Virus record (IMG/VR): IMGVR_UViG_3300044712_000037
Span: 1-31,037 of that record
DNA from: a virus
DNA length: 31,037 bases
Strand: one strand, 5' to 3'
Shown here: positions 1-5,566 of the stretch, one piece after another
How the letters are laid out: every line of letters begins with the position of its first letter
Position numbering within the stretch: position 1 is the stretch's first letter
The notes under the pieces: model-generated
The model's database searches: none
Told to the model about the DNA's origin: nothing
The model's input: the letters and a program-made list of their open reading frames with translations, nothing else
Translations under genes and position numbers: made by a program

Positions 1-11
1 TCTGATTCTCC

Positions 12-92
12 TTAAATAAACAAAGCAAACATTGAACCAATAACTGCGCCTAAAACTGCTGCACCAAAAATATCTAACTTAGTAACTTTCAT
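12..92 (-). CDS. Small single-span membrane protein, 26 aa
   Basis: This is a 26-codon ORF read on the minus strand. The product starts MKVTKLDIFGAA, continues as a hydrophobic Gly/Ala/Val/Ile/Phe segment and ends FALFI, so it is nearly all one transmembrane helix after a short basic start. It begins two bases after the stop of the 95-286 gene, which suggests translational coupling. Directly after its stop lies an AAGGAGAATCAGA ribosome-binding sequence (minus strand, positions 1-13) that must serve a further minus-strand gene beyond the left edge. I recognise no family. It could be a small phage membrane protein, or by chance a non-coding stretch, but the spacing and composition favour a real gene. 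Confidence 0.5.
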   Translation of the reverse strand: MKVTKLDIFGAAVLGAVIGSMFALFI

Positions 93-94
93 TA

Positions 95-286
95 TTAATA
101 CCCCTGAGTTTTGCGGATTAATTTAGAATCAGGAGCTTCTATTACTTTAGCTTTAAACTCCGCACCACTAGCAAAAGGTAAAACATTTGCAATCATGTCA
201 ATTGCTTTGCCTTGAGTAATATTGAAACCATCTGCTACCCAAGTTTCTGTTACTTCAAACTCTACAACCCATTTAAATTTTTGCAT
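95..286 (-). CDS. Conserved small phage protein, 63 aa
   Basis: The product starts MQKFKWVVEFEVTETWVADG and ends KLIRKTQGY. The WVADGF segment and the C-terminal QGY resemble a small protein seen in many tailed phages whose function I do not know. No membrane segment, Cys cluster or catalytic motif is visible. The start is supported by TAGGAGAATCAA directly upstream on the minus strand. It is the first minus-strand gene seen left of the divergent intergenic region (287-422), so it is probably expressed early from a promoter in that gap and is followed by the 26-aa membrane ORF. The functional call is limited to conserved phage protein. Confidence 0.8.
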   Translation of the reverse strand: MQKFKWVVEFEVTETWVADGFNITQGKAIDMIANVLPFASGAEFKAKVIEAPDSKLIRKTQGY

Positions 287-422
287 TTGATTCTCCTAAA
301 CAGTTAAACAAAAAAACTCGCTACATGGATAATTTAGTTTTTGGAACTTACAGAATACTTACAAAAATGCTTACAATGCAAAATAATTAGTAAGGAAAAC
401 CCTAAGTTGCGGAAAAACAACA
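287..422. promoter_or_regulatory. Divergent intergenic region with three CTTACA repeats
   Basis: This AT-rich gap separates minus-strand genes to the left from the plus-strand early operon. It contains CTTACA at 347-352, 358-363 and 370-375, spaced 11 and 12 bp apart, about one helical turn each, so all three lie on one DNA face. On the minus strand they read TGTAAG. This arrangement suggests an operator for an early regulator or part of a replication origin. I found no convincing pair of -35 and -10 hexamers on either strand, so a promoter is inferred only from the divergent gene layout. Confidence 0.45.
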
Positions 423-698
423 ATGCGAGCAAAAAGAGTTGATATTAACCAAAAAGCCATAGTTGAACACCTAAGAGCTATGGGGATGTCTGTATTTCAC
501 CTGCACGAAGTCGGCAAGGGCTGTCCAGATCTCTTGTGTGGCATCAATGGTCAGACCTACCTTATCGAAGTCAAGCGAGATGACAAGGCATCATTCACAC
601 CAGCGCAGCTAGAGTTTCAAAAGACTTGGCAAGGATCACCAGTAGTAAGAATAAATAATCCACAAGAAGCTATTGATTTTGTAAAAAATATGGTTTAA
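423..698 (+). CDS. VRR-NUC-like nuclease (PD-(D/E)XK fold)
   Basis: This 91-aa protein carries the compact nuclease signature of the VRR-NUC / Hjc-like group: a GKGCPDLL segment with Asp36, followed by the strand YLIEVK with Glu49 and Lys51, the expected D...ExK metal-binding site. The C-terminal half (QLEFQKTW, then VVRINNPQEA) matches the helix and strand that close this fold. Such small proteins in phages are thought to cut branched or damaged DNA during replication and recombination. It is the first gene of the plus-strand early block and is followed by a 104-bp gap before the replication protein. No strong Shine-Dalgarno is seen, only purine-rich sequence. The fold call is firm; the substrate is inferred from the family. 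Confidence 0.85.
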   Translation: MRAKRVDINQKAIVEHLRAMGMSVFHLHEVGKGCPDLLCGINGQTYLIEVKRDDKASFTPAQLEFQKTWQGSPVVRINNPQEAIDFVKNMV

Positions 699-802
699 TG
701 TTGTAGGAAGGCTAGGAGAAAGCTCATTACTTGATCCGAAAAGTGGTCTAGTCGCCCACCTGCCAACCTTATTAATGCGACTGCCTTTGACTAGGGAACA
801 GT
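699..802 (+). other. Intergenic leader with an AGTCGC/GCGACT inverted repeat
   Basis: No ORF of useful size fits in this gap. It contains AGTCGC near 750 and the complementary GCGACT near 778, about 20 bp apart, plus a shorter GTGG/CCAC pairing inside. This could form a leader RNA structure before the replication gene or mark part of an origin. I see no terminator tract and no clear promoter. Confidence 0.25.
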
Positions 803-1558
803 ATGAATTTTTATCCATTCCATATTGGGGATTATTTATCCCACACTAACCATCTCAGTAATGAAGAAGATTTAGCCTATAGAAGGCTGATTGACCTTTA
901 TTATCAAACAGAGCAACCATTTACAAGAAACTTGGCTTGGCTTGCTAAAAGAGTTAAATCTACAGAAGAAATTGTTGCAACTATACTTGTCGAGTTTTTT
1001 GAAGAAACTCCAGAAGGATGGAAAAATAAGCGAGCTGATGAAGAAATAGCCAAATATAAAGCTATGCAAGAAGGCGGTCGCAAAGGTGCAGCTTTAAGAT
1101 GGGGAAAGGGTAGCGATACCCCCCCTAAACACCCCCCAATGCAAACCAAGAACCAAGAACCATTAACCAAGAACCATAGTATAGATGTCGCTAAAGCTCC
1201 CAAAGCTAAGAGATTGTCTTTAGAAGAATTACCTAAAGAATGGGAAGAATTTTGCAAAACAGAAAGAAAAGATTTAAATCCTGTAGAGGTCTTTAATCAA
1301 TTTAGAGATTACTGGATTGCACAAGGTGGTCAAAAGGGTGCAAAGCTAGATTGGTTTGCAACTTGGAGAAACTGGGTTAGAAATCAAAGAAGTAAGGTTT
1401 CTGTAAGCAAAACAAGCGAAGATAAGTCTTGGATGTTTAGTAATGAGGGCATAGAAGCTAAAGCAAGAGAATTAGGTGTTAGCGACTATGGTGTGGCAAA
1501 TCACTTTCAGTTAAAAGAAAAGATTTTGCAAATTATGGCTAAAAAGGCTCTGCAATGA
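803..1558 (+). CDS. DUF1376/YdaU-like replication initiation protein with DnaT-like C-terminus
   Basis: The N-terminal 90 residues (start MNFYPFHIGDYLSHTNHLS, then EEDLAYRRLIDLYYQTEQP) match DUF1376, a winged-helix-like domain found in the replication slot of many temperate phages. The end of that domain reads GGRKGAALRWGKG. A low-complexity linker follows (about 110-140, with repeated KNQEPLTKN-type segments). The C-terminal part contains VFNQFRDYWIAQGGQKGAK followed by DWFATWRNWVRNQR, typical of DnaT and lambda O-like modules that contact host helicase machinery. It probably recruits the host helicase to the phage origin. No phage helicase or polymerase is seen in the window, which fits dependence on the host. 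Its stop overlaps the methyltransferase start (ATGA). Confidence 0.85.
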   Translation: MNFYPFHIGDYLSHTNHLSNEEDLAYRRLIDLYYQTEQPFTRNLAWLAKRVKSTEEIVATILVEFFEETPEGWKNKRADEEIAKYKAMQEGGRKGAALRWGKGSDTPPKHPPMQTKNQEPLTKNHSIDVAKAPKAKRLSLEELPKEWEEFCKTERKDLNPVEVFNQFRDYWIAQGGQKGAKLDWFATWRNWVRNQRSKVSVSKTSEDKSWMFSNEGIEAKARELGVSDYGVANHFQLKEKILQIMAKKALQ

Positions 1559-2559
1559 GATATTTATCAGTTTGTTCTGGAATAGAAGCTGCAACTGTTG
1601 CTTGGCATGATATGGGTTGGCAAGCTGCTGCTTATAGCGAAATAGAGAAGTTTCCGAGTGAAGTATTGAAATATCATTATCCATCAGTCCCAAATATGGG
1701 TGACATGACTAAATATAAGGAGTGGGAAATTGGAACAATTGGACTTTTGGTCGGTGGAACTCCCTGCCAATCATTCAGCGTTGCAGGTCTTAGAAAAGGA
1801 CTTACAGACCCAAGGGGAAATCTTGCACTCACCTATTGTGGAATTCTTGACCACTTTAGACCCAAGTGGTTCATTTGGGAAAATGTGCCGGGTGTCCTCA
1901 GTTCCAACAAAGGAAGGGATTTTGGATCCTTCCTTGGGGCGGTGGTTGAACTCGGCTATGGGTTCAGCTACAGAGTGTTGGATGCTCAACACTTTGGAGT
2001 CGCACAGCGAAGAAGAAGGGTGTTTGTTGTCGGACATCTTGGAGACTGGAGACATAGCGCAAAAGTATTATTTGAGTCACACAGCTTGTCAGGGGATTCT
2101 AAAAAGAGCAGACAGAAGGGGGAAGAAGCTACCACCTTTGTTGAAAGCAGCTTTGGAACATTCAGAGAAGATAAAATAGGCGGTACAACTAAAGCAAGCG
2201 GTGGAGTATTGGGTGGTGGCTCTGAAACTTTAGTAGCTACTGAAAACAATATGCCATTGGCTCATGCTTTCAAAGTAAGAGGTGGATGCGCTGGTGGCGG
2301 TAAAGGATACCTTGGTCAAGATGAAAAGGCATTTACTTTATCAACTATGCAGGATCAACAGATATTTCAACAAATGGCAGTTCGCAGACTAACTGAGATA
2401 GAGTGTGAAAGATTGCAAGGTTTTCCTGATAACTACACAAATATCAAAGAAAACTGTCCTAGTGGTGCAAGATACAAAGCACTAGGAAACTCAATGGCTG
2501 TGCCTGTTATGAAATGGATTGGCAAAAGAATCCAAATGGTAGAAGATGGACTTATTTGA
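1555..2559 (+). CDS. dcm: DNA (cytosine-5) methyltransferase
   Basis: This 334-aa enzyme transfers a methyl group from S-adenosylmethionine to C5 of cytosine in DNA. Motif I is SVCSGIEAAT (5-14), the catalytic motif IV is GGTPCQSF with Cys71, motif VI is WENVPG (108-113) and motif VIII is QRRRRVF (151-157). Motifs IX-X follow the target-recognition region as RRLTEIECERLQGFP and ALGNSMAVPVM. The recognition region (about 170-280) is Gly-rich. All core motifs are intact, so it should be active. It probably protects phage DNA against host restriction; no cognate restriction enzyme is adjacent. The first half also carries a long second ORF in the +1 frame (1730-2179). It starts by ATGA overlap with the replication gene. 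Confidence 0.95.
   Translation: MRYLSVCSGIEAATVAWHDMGWQAAAYSEIEKFPSEVLKYHYPSVPNMGDMTKYKEWEIGTIGLLVGGTPCQSFSVAGLRKGLTDPRGNLALTYCGILDHFRPKWFIWENVPGVLSSNKGRDFGSFLGAVVELGYGFSYRVLDAQHFGVAQRRRRVFVVGHLGDWRHSAKVLFESHSLSGDSKKSRQKGEEATTFVESSFGTFREDKIGGTTKASGGVLGGGSETLVATENNMPLAHAFKVRGGCAGGGKGYLGQDEKAFTLSTMQDQQIFQQMAVRRLTEIECERLQGFPDNYTNIKENCPSGARYKALGNSMAVPVMKWIGKRIQMVEDGLI
1730..2179 (+). CDS. Nested +1-frame ORF inside dcm, candidate overprinted gene
   Basis: A 149-codon ORF runs in the +1 frame through the catalytic half of the methyltransferase gene. It would start at TTG 1730, preceded by AAGGAG (1717-1722) with a 7-base spacer, an ideal ribosome-binding site. The C-terminal half contains LLSDILETGDIAQKYYLSH, TACQGILKRADRRGKKL and PPLLKAALE. 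From memory, this pattern (LSDxLETGDxPxRYFLS, then ACxGILRRAxxRGKxLP) occurs in hypothetical phage proteins found near cytosine methylase genes. Other genes here also use TTG starts (3726, 6149, 11731). Against it: the ORF overlaps a gene whose own frame is fully conserved, so the open frame could be a by-product of that sequence. I include it as a candidate only. Confidence 0.45.
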   Translation: MEQLDFWSVELPANHSALQVLEKDLQTQGEILHSPIVEFLTTLDPSGSFGKMCRVSSVPTKEGILDPSLGRWLNSAMGSATECWMLNTLESHSEEEGCLLSDILETGDIAQKYYLSHTACQGILKRADRRGKKLPPLLKAALEHSEKIK

Positions 2560-2740
2560 TGATACAAGTAGTGAAAAGTATAGGCATGAGTGCGAGTTAA
2601 GATATATAGCAAGCATGAATTTGTCAGGAAGAAGAAAGTATTTGGCATTAGTGTTAGATAAGCGAGGAGTAAAGTCGCTTGAAAAACTAAAGGAAGGTTT
2701 AACTGAAATATGGAAAAAGAACAAATCAACCAAAGCATGA
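2546..2740 (+). CDS. Conserved small phage protein, 64 aa
   Basis: The product starts MDLFDDTSSEKYRHECELRY and continues with a basic helical region (GRRKYLALVLDKRG, then a Lys-rich end). Small proteins with this layout, an acidic start, an HECExRY segment and a RRxYL helix, are common in the early/nin-like regions of temperate phages; their function is unknown to me. It overlaps the last 14 bp of the methyltransferase gene and its TGA overlaps the preferred ATG of the next gene at 2737, so these genes are translated as a coupled chain. No enzymatic motif is seen. Confidence 0.75.
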   Translation: MDLFDDTSSEKYRHECELRYIASMNLSGRRKYLALVLDKRGVKSLEKLKEGLTEIWKKNKSTKA

Positions 2741-3066
2741 CAACTATAGACCCTAATAAGGCTGTTAGTTTCATCATTGAAAATGCACCAAAGTATGCAG
2801 AAGCCAAGTCAAATAGGGTTTACCTAGAAAACTTCTTGAAGGTAAAGAAGGCTGATCTCATTATGAAGTGCAATGAGAACTCAATTACTAGAGCCGAGCA
2901 TTATGCCTTGGCGCATCCTGACTACTTGGTCATTGTTGAGGGAATCAAGGTAGCTATGCTAGAGGAAGAAAAGCTCAAATACTTCCTAGAGGCTGCAAAG
3001 CTAAGAGCAGAGATCTGGCGCACTACAGAGGCTTCTAATAGAGGTCAGGATAGGGCTACAAGATGA
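2737..3066 (+). CDS. Conserved phage early protein, helical, about 109 aa
   Basis: I place the start at ATG 2737 (MTTIDPNKAVSF), which overlaps the previous stop as ATGA; an in-frame ATG at 2710 lies inside the upstream gene and has weaker support. The protein is predominantly helical: VYLENFLKVKKADLIM, then AHPDYLVIVEG, then EEEKLKYFLEAAKLRAEIWR and a final EASNRGQDR. This pattern is shared with a widespread early-region phage protein found near Ref-like and nuclease genes. Its biochemical role is not known to me; the position near recombination genes suggests a DNA-transaction role. It overlaps the next gene by 4 bp (ATGA). Confidence 0.75.
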   Translation: MTTIDPNKAVSFIIENAPKYAEAKSNRVYLENFLKVKKADLIMKCNENSITRAEHYALAHPDYLVIVEGIKVAMLEEEKLKYFLEAAKLRAEIWRTTEASNRGQDRATR

Positions 3067-3299
3067 AATATAAATGGATTGAAAAAGCTATATGCGAATA
3101 TTACTATGAACAAGAGACTGGAAAAATTGTTGCTAGTATATCTAAATCAAGTTTTAGTGATGAAATTTGGGATGCTCGCATTAATGGAGATCATTTAGGT
3201 CAATATATAAAATACGATATGGCAAAAAAAGCTGTTGAAAAAAAAGTAAAAGAAATTGATGAATGTTATTCTGAATTAAGAAAGCATGAAATTAAATGA
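3063..3299 (+). CDS. Hypothetical protein, 78 aa
   Basis: I do not recognise a family. The product starts MKYKWIEKAICEYYYEQETG, has a central strand-rich part (KIVASISKSSFSDEIWDARI) and a C-terminal basic/acidic helix (AKKAVEKKVKEIDECYSELR). The layout recalls small phage proteins that display a substituted beta-sheet followed by a helix. Both ends overlap neighbours by 4 bp (ATGA at 3063 and at 3296), so it is certainly part of the translated early operon. The DNA is more AT-rich than the flanking genes, which may mean separate acquisition. Confidence 0.65.
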   Translation: MKYKWIEKAICEYYYEQETGKIVASISKSSFSDEIWDARINGDHLGQYIKYDMAKKAVEKKVKEIDECYSELRKHEIK

Positions 3300-3733
3300 A
3301 CGGTAATAACTCCTATACTCAGAGAAACTCTGGAAGAAATCTAGGTGAGGAGTTGTTTGAGCAATACTGTGAAAGTAAACAGGTATTTTTTAGAAAGCTA
3401 GGGTTTGATGAAAAAAAAGATCCTATTCCTAATTTTTATACCATTAGTCCTCTTGTTAGGAATCTTCCTGACTATATCGTTTGTAGTAACAAAGGCACAA
3501 GACTGGTTAGTGTCAAAGGTACTGCGAATATCAAAGCATCTGAAGTAGCCATGATTCCTCAGTTTTTAGAGTGGTATCACAGTAGAGAATGTCCTCTTTG
3601 GTATGCTTTCTGCTTTTCTGGGCAAAATACTCCTACCTTCAGAACCCCTGACCAAGTAATAGAACTATATCAGAAGGCAGAGGATAAGCAATGGAATGAT
3701 GGGGTTAAATACAGGACTTTGAATCTTGACTAA
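3296..3733 (+). CDS. PD-(D/E)XK nuclease-like protein with altered Glu position
   Basis: The central part reads LPDYIVCSNKG followed by TRLVSVKGT, which has the strand layout of a PD-(D/E)XK nuclease: Asp after Pro, then a hydrophobic strand ending in xVK. In the usual motif the residue two before the Lys is Glu; here it is Ser. The active site may therefore be rearranged or the protein may bind DNA without cutting. The N-terminal GEELFEQYCESK helix fits the first helix of this fold, where a conserved Glu often sits. It is a second nuclease-like protein in the early operon, next to the Ref-like HNH gene. Confidence in the fold is moderate. Confidence 0.55.
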   Translation: MNGNNSYTQRNSGRNLGEELFEQYCESKQVFFRKLGFDEKKDPIPNFYTISPLVRNLPDYIVCSNKGTRLVSVKGTANIKASEVAMIPQFLEWYHSRECPLWYAFCFSGQNTPTFRTPDQVIELYQKAEDKQWNDGVKYRTLNLD

Positions 3734-3989
3734 AGCGGAAAAAGAACACTATGACAAAGTTGCCAGACTTGGGTGCAGTCTATGTAGACATCTCGGATAT
3801 GGAGAGACCCCTTGCGAAATTCATCATATCAGACGAACAATGCCAAGAAAATCAGCACCAGTTATCGGACTATGCCCAGAACACCACAGAGGAAATACAG
3901 GAGTTCATGGACTTGGTAGAAAAGCATTTGAAAAGAAGTATGGATTGACCGAAGAAGATTTGTTAGCATATACTTTGGAACTGATATGA
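3726..3989 (+). CDS. Ref-like HNH-family endonuclease, 87 aa
   Basis: The sequence has paired Cys/His motifs: CSLCRHLGYGETPCEIHHIR (Cys17, Cys20, Cys30, His33-His34) and then VIGLCPEHHRG with a following GVHGLG and FEKKYG. This is the signature of the Ref / recombination-enhancement nuclease group found in P1 and lambdoid phages, which with RecA makes targeted cuts in displaced DNA. Zinc or another metal would be held by the Cys/His set. The start is TTG 3726 inside the end of the previous gene; there is no in-frame ATG before the first Cys motif. It is probably translated by coupling. Its stop overlaps the next start (ATGA at 3986). Confidence 0.85.
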   Translation: MTKAEKEHYDKVARLGCSLCRHLGYGETPCEIHHIRRTMPRKSAPVIGLCPEHHRGNTGVHGLGRKAFEKKYGLTEEDLLAYTLELI

Positions 3990-4372
3990 ATATCCATGAG
4001 AGACTCCTAAACTGGTCATACTATGTCACTATGTGGCTAGAAGATCCATCTCCGAAACAACCATCTACCTGCCGGTCTTTTGAAAAGAATTACAACCCAG
4101 AGCTAGGCAATGTCATGGAAGAAGATTATCCTGATATGCCGAGTATTGACTGGAAAGATGGAGAGCTAGTAGAGTCTTGCATGAAAGACCTTCCAGAACA
4201 CCATAGAAGGGCTTTAAAGGCATTTTATGTCAGCCATCCATACCAAAGTAACCATTCTATTGCTAACTACCTTAGAATCAATGTAAAGAAATTAGAGAAT
4301 GACCTACAAGAAGCCAGAACAAGAATTAGCAAAGAGCTTAATCGGAAACTATCAAGAGACAAGGCTTTGTGA
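3986..4372 (+). CDS. Putative late-gene regulator with sigma-like HTH
   Basis: This 128-aa protein starts MNIHERLLNWSYYVTMWLED and has a C-terminal helical region: CMKDLPEHHRRALKAFYV, then HPYQSNHSIANYLRINVKKLENDLQEA. The second part has the spacing of a sigma-70 region 4-type helix-turn-helix (NHSIANYLRIN as turn and recognition helix). Proteins of this size and layout at the end of the early operon in many temperate phages are Q-like or RinA/ArpU-like activators of late transcription. The context supports that: an inverted repeat and a strong terminator (4508-4578) lie just downstream, directly before the packaging genes. The family assignment rests on layout rather than a diagnostic motif. 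Confidence 0.6.
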   Translation: MNIHERLLNWSYYVTMWLEDPSPKQPSTCRSFEKNYNPELGNVMEEDYPDMPSIDWKDGELVESCMKDLPEHHRRALKAFYVSHPYQSNHSIANYLRINVKKLENDLQEARTRISKELNRKLSRDKAL

Positions 4373-4484
4373 TAATTGCAGGATCAAGAAGCCAAAGCAC
4401 ACAGGATACTTCCAAAAATTTAACAATGGTCTTAATCAAAGATGGATTTGCAGGGATTGTAAAGAAAAAGTTGTTGATTCTTAA
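4299..4484 (+). CDS. Small zinc-ribbon protein, 61 aa
   Basis: Residues 24-56 hold two Cys pairs, LCDNCRIKKPKHTGYF and WICRDCKEK, spaced like a short zinc ribbon. The rest is basic, so it may bind DNA or RNA. The ORF starts at ATG 4299 inside the regulator gene in another frame, leaving a 74-bp overlap; there is no in-frame ATG closer to the zinc ribbon, so the true start is uncertain. Small zinc-ribbon proteins at the end of early phage operons are common, but their role is generally unknown. It is the last gene before the early/late boundary. Confidence 0.55.
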   Translation: MTYKKPEQELAKSLIGNYQETRLCDNCRIKKPKHTGYFQKFNNGLNQRWICRDCKEKVVDS

Positions 4485-4507
4485 AAAATATAGTAACATT
4501 GCCTTGG

Positions 4508-4528
4508 GAAAGTGTTTCTTGCACTTTC
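4508..4528 (+). promoter_or_regulatory. Inverted repeat GAAAGTG/CACTTTC before the late terminator
   Basis: A perfect 7-bp inverted repeat (GAAAGTG at 4508-4514, CACTTTC at 4522-4528) with a 7-base loop sits 26 bp upstream of the terminator stem. It has no T tract, so it is not itself an intrinsic terminator. It may be an operator or an RNA site for the regulator encoded at 3986. A TATTAA at 4530-4535 could be a weak -10 element, but I find no well-spaced -35 box. Confidence 0.35.
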
Positions 4529-4553
4529 GTATTAATAGTGAGAAGTGATTTTA

Positions 4554-4578
4554 GCCCTAGCAATAGGGCATTTTTTTT
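4554..4578 (+). terminator. Intrinsic terminator at the early/late boundary
   Basis: The stem GCCCTA (4554-4559) pairs with TAGGGC (4564-4569) around a GCAA tetraloop, followed by one A and eight T (4571-4578). This is a textbook Rho-independent terminator. It lies only nine bases before the first late gene (4588), so late transcription from upstream must pass it. That fits control by antitermination through the regulator-like gene at 3986. Confidence 0.85.
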
Positions 4579-4587
4579 GGGAATTTT

Positions 4588-4959
4588 ATGGACAAGACAA
4601 CAATCATGGTAGGTCTGTTAGGTGGTAAGCCTAAGATGGCTGAGAGCAAAGAGGGTGGACTTCTTGAGAGTGATGTCTCTGCTTGTCCATTGGCAACACA
4701 AGACAAGGTTATCAACGAAGGTAACAAGCGCAAAGCGGTAGTGGTCGCTAACTATACAGACAAGCCAGTAGCTAAGTGCATGGATTGTGAGTATTTCTGT
4801 CCTTCTAAAGATATGCCGACCTGCGGTATGGGTAAAGGCATGGGCTTCTGCGAGAAGTTCGAGTTCACCTGCGCAGAAAAGAATGGCTGTGATGAGTTCG
4901 AAGTAAAGACCGAAGAAGAAGAAATGGAAGATGAGATGGAAGGTGACTATGAAGAATAG
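4588..4959 (+). CDS. Cys-rich acidic protein of unknown function, 123 aa
   Basis: I do not recognise the family. The N-terminal half is ordinary (start MDKTTIMVGLLGGKPKMAES). Residues about 63-102 hold a dense Cys cluster: KCMDCEYFC, then TCGMGKGMGFC, FTC and NGC, seven Cys in about 40 residues, suggesting zinc or an iron-sulfur site or several disulfides. The last 20 residues are almost all Glu/Asp (KTEEEEMEDEMEGDYEE). It is the first gene after the boundary terminator and is followed by two very basic small proteins, so an acidic/basic pairing is possible. The next start at 4949 overlaps its 3' end. Confidence 0.7.
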   Translation: MDKTTIMVGLLGGKPKMAESKEGGLLESDVSACPLATQDKVINEGNKRKAVVVANYTDKPVAKCMDCEYFCPSKDMPTCGMGKGMGFCEKFEFTCAEKNGCDEFEVKTEEEEMEDEMEGDYEE

Positions 4960-5107
4960 TCTCTATGGCAATATCCATGCAAAGCGCAAGCGTATCGCTG
5001 CAGGTTCTGGTGAAAAGATGAACAAGGCTGGTAGCAAAGCTGCTCCTAGTGCTAAAGACTTCAAGGCTGCTGCAAAGACAGCCAAACCATACAAGGCTAA
5101 AAAATGA
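4949..5107 (+). CDS. Small Lys/Ala-rich basic protein, 52 aa
   Basis: The ORF starts at ATG 4949 within the end of the previous gene and ends at TGA 5105-5107. The product starts MKNSLYGNIHAKRKRIAAGS and is rich in Lys and Ala to the end (KTAKPYKAKK), with no hydrophobic core. Similar short basic proteins lie before terminase genes in several podoviruses; nucleic-acid binding or packaging of DNA is a reasonable guess from charge alone. Both ends overlap neighbours by a few bases, so it is in a coupled operon. Confidence 0.7.
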   Translation: MKNSLYGNIHAKRKRIAAGSGEKMNKAGSKAAPSAKDFKAAAKTAKPYKAKK

Positions 5108-5265
5108 AAATGACTAAGACTCAGAAGAAGATTGGCAAAGTAATGGGTGAATACAAAGAAGGCACTCTGCACTCTGGCAAAGGTGGCAAAGTGGTCACTA
5201 ACCCAAAGCAAGCCATTGCGATTGCGATTAGCGAAGCATCTAAAAAAGCTCGCTACAAGAAATGA
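5104..5265 (+). CDS. DUF6496-like small basic protein, 53 aa
   Basis: The product starts MKMTKTQKKIGKVMGEYKEG and continues LHSGKGGKVVTNPKQAIAIAISEASKKA. The order KxMxE(F/Y)K-G-L-SG--GK-V-N-KQAIAIAxSEA is the pattern I associate with DUF6496, a very common short protein of phages and bacteria with unknown function. It overlaps the previous stop (ATGA) and its own TGA overlaps the next start at 5262. With its neighbours it forms a run of small basic proteins before the terminase. Confidence 0.8.
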   Translation: MKMTKTQKKIGKVMGEYKEGTLHSGKGGKVVTNPKQAIAIAISEASKKARYKK

Positions 5266-5552
5266 AGATTAGAGAAGCTGCCAAGATTCTTGAAAGAATT
5301 GGGGTAGAGGGATTTAACAAGCCAAAAAGAACTCCAAATCATCCTACTAAAAGCCATGTAGTAGTGGCAAGAGAAGGTGATAAGACCAAGACAATCCGCT
5401 TTGGTCAGCAAGGGGTATCAGGTTCACCAGCTAAGAAAGGTGAGTCCAAGGCTGATAAGGCAAGAAGAAAGTCATTTAAGGCTCGTCATGCTAAGAATAT
5501 AGCGAAGGGTAAACTTTCTGCGGCATATTGGGCGGACAGAGAAAAGTGGTGA
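5262..5552 (+). CDS. Conserved basic phage protein, 96 aa
   Basis: The product begins with an amphipathic helix (MKIREAAKILERIGVEGFNKPKR), then a TxxHPTKSHVVVAREGDK strand pair and a RFGQQGVSG loop. It ends with a very basic segment containing RRKSFKARHAKNIAKGK and SAAYWADREKW. The FKARH-x-IxxGKxSAAYWADxxKW ending is familiar from other podovirus genomes, near packaging or internal-protein genes, but has no assigned role that I know of. Nucleic-acid binding is plausible from charge. It overlaps the DUF6496-like gene by 4 bp. Confidence 0.75.
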   Translation: MKIREAAKILERIGVEGFNKPKRTPNHPTKSHVVVAREGDKTKTIRFGQQGVSGSPAKKGESKADKARRKSFKARHAKNIAKGKLSAAYWADREKW

Positions 5553-5566
5553 GAAATCAATAACTT

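Noticed and set aside
904-1257. 117-aa minus-strand ORF opposite the replication gene
   Set aside because: It overlaps a confidently identified gene along its whole length and has a low-complexity product with no supporting signals.
1771-2249. Long minus-strand ORFs (1771-2055 and 1986-2249) opposite dcm
   Set aside because: No ribosome site, no familiar sequence, and they run against the early operon; they follow from the less AT-rich sequence there.
3751-3948. 65-aa ORF in another frame inside the Ref-like HNH gene
   Set aside because: The HNH frame carries all Cys/His motifs; this one has no recognisable pattern and no good ribosome site.
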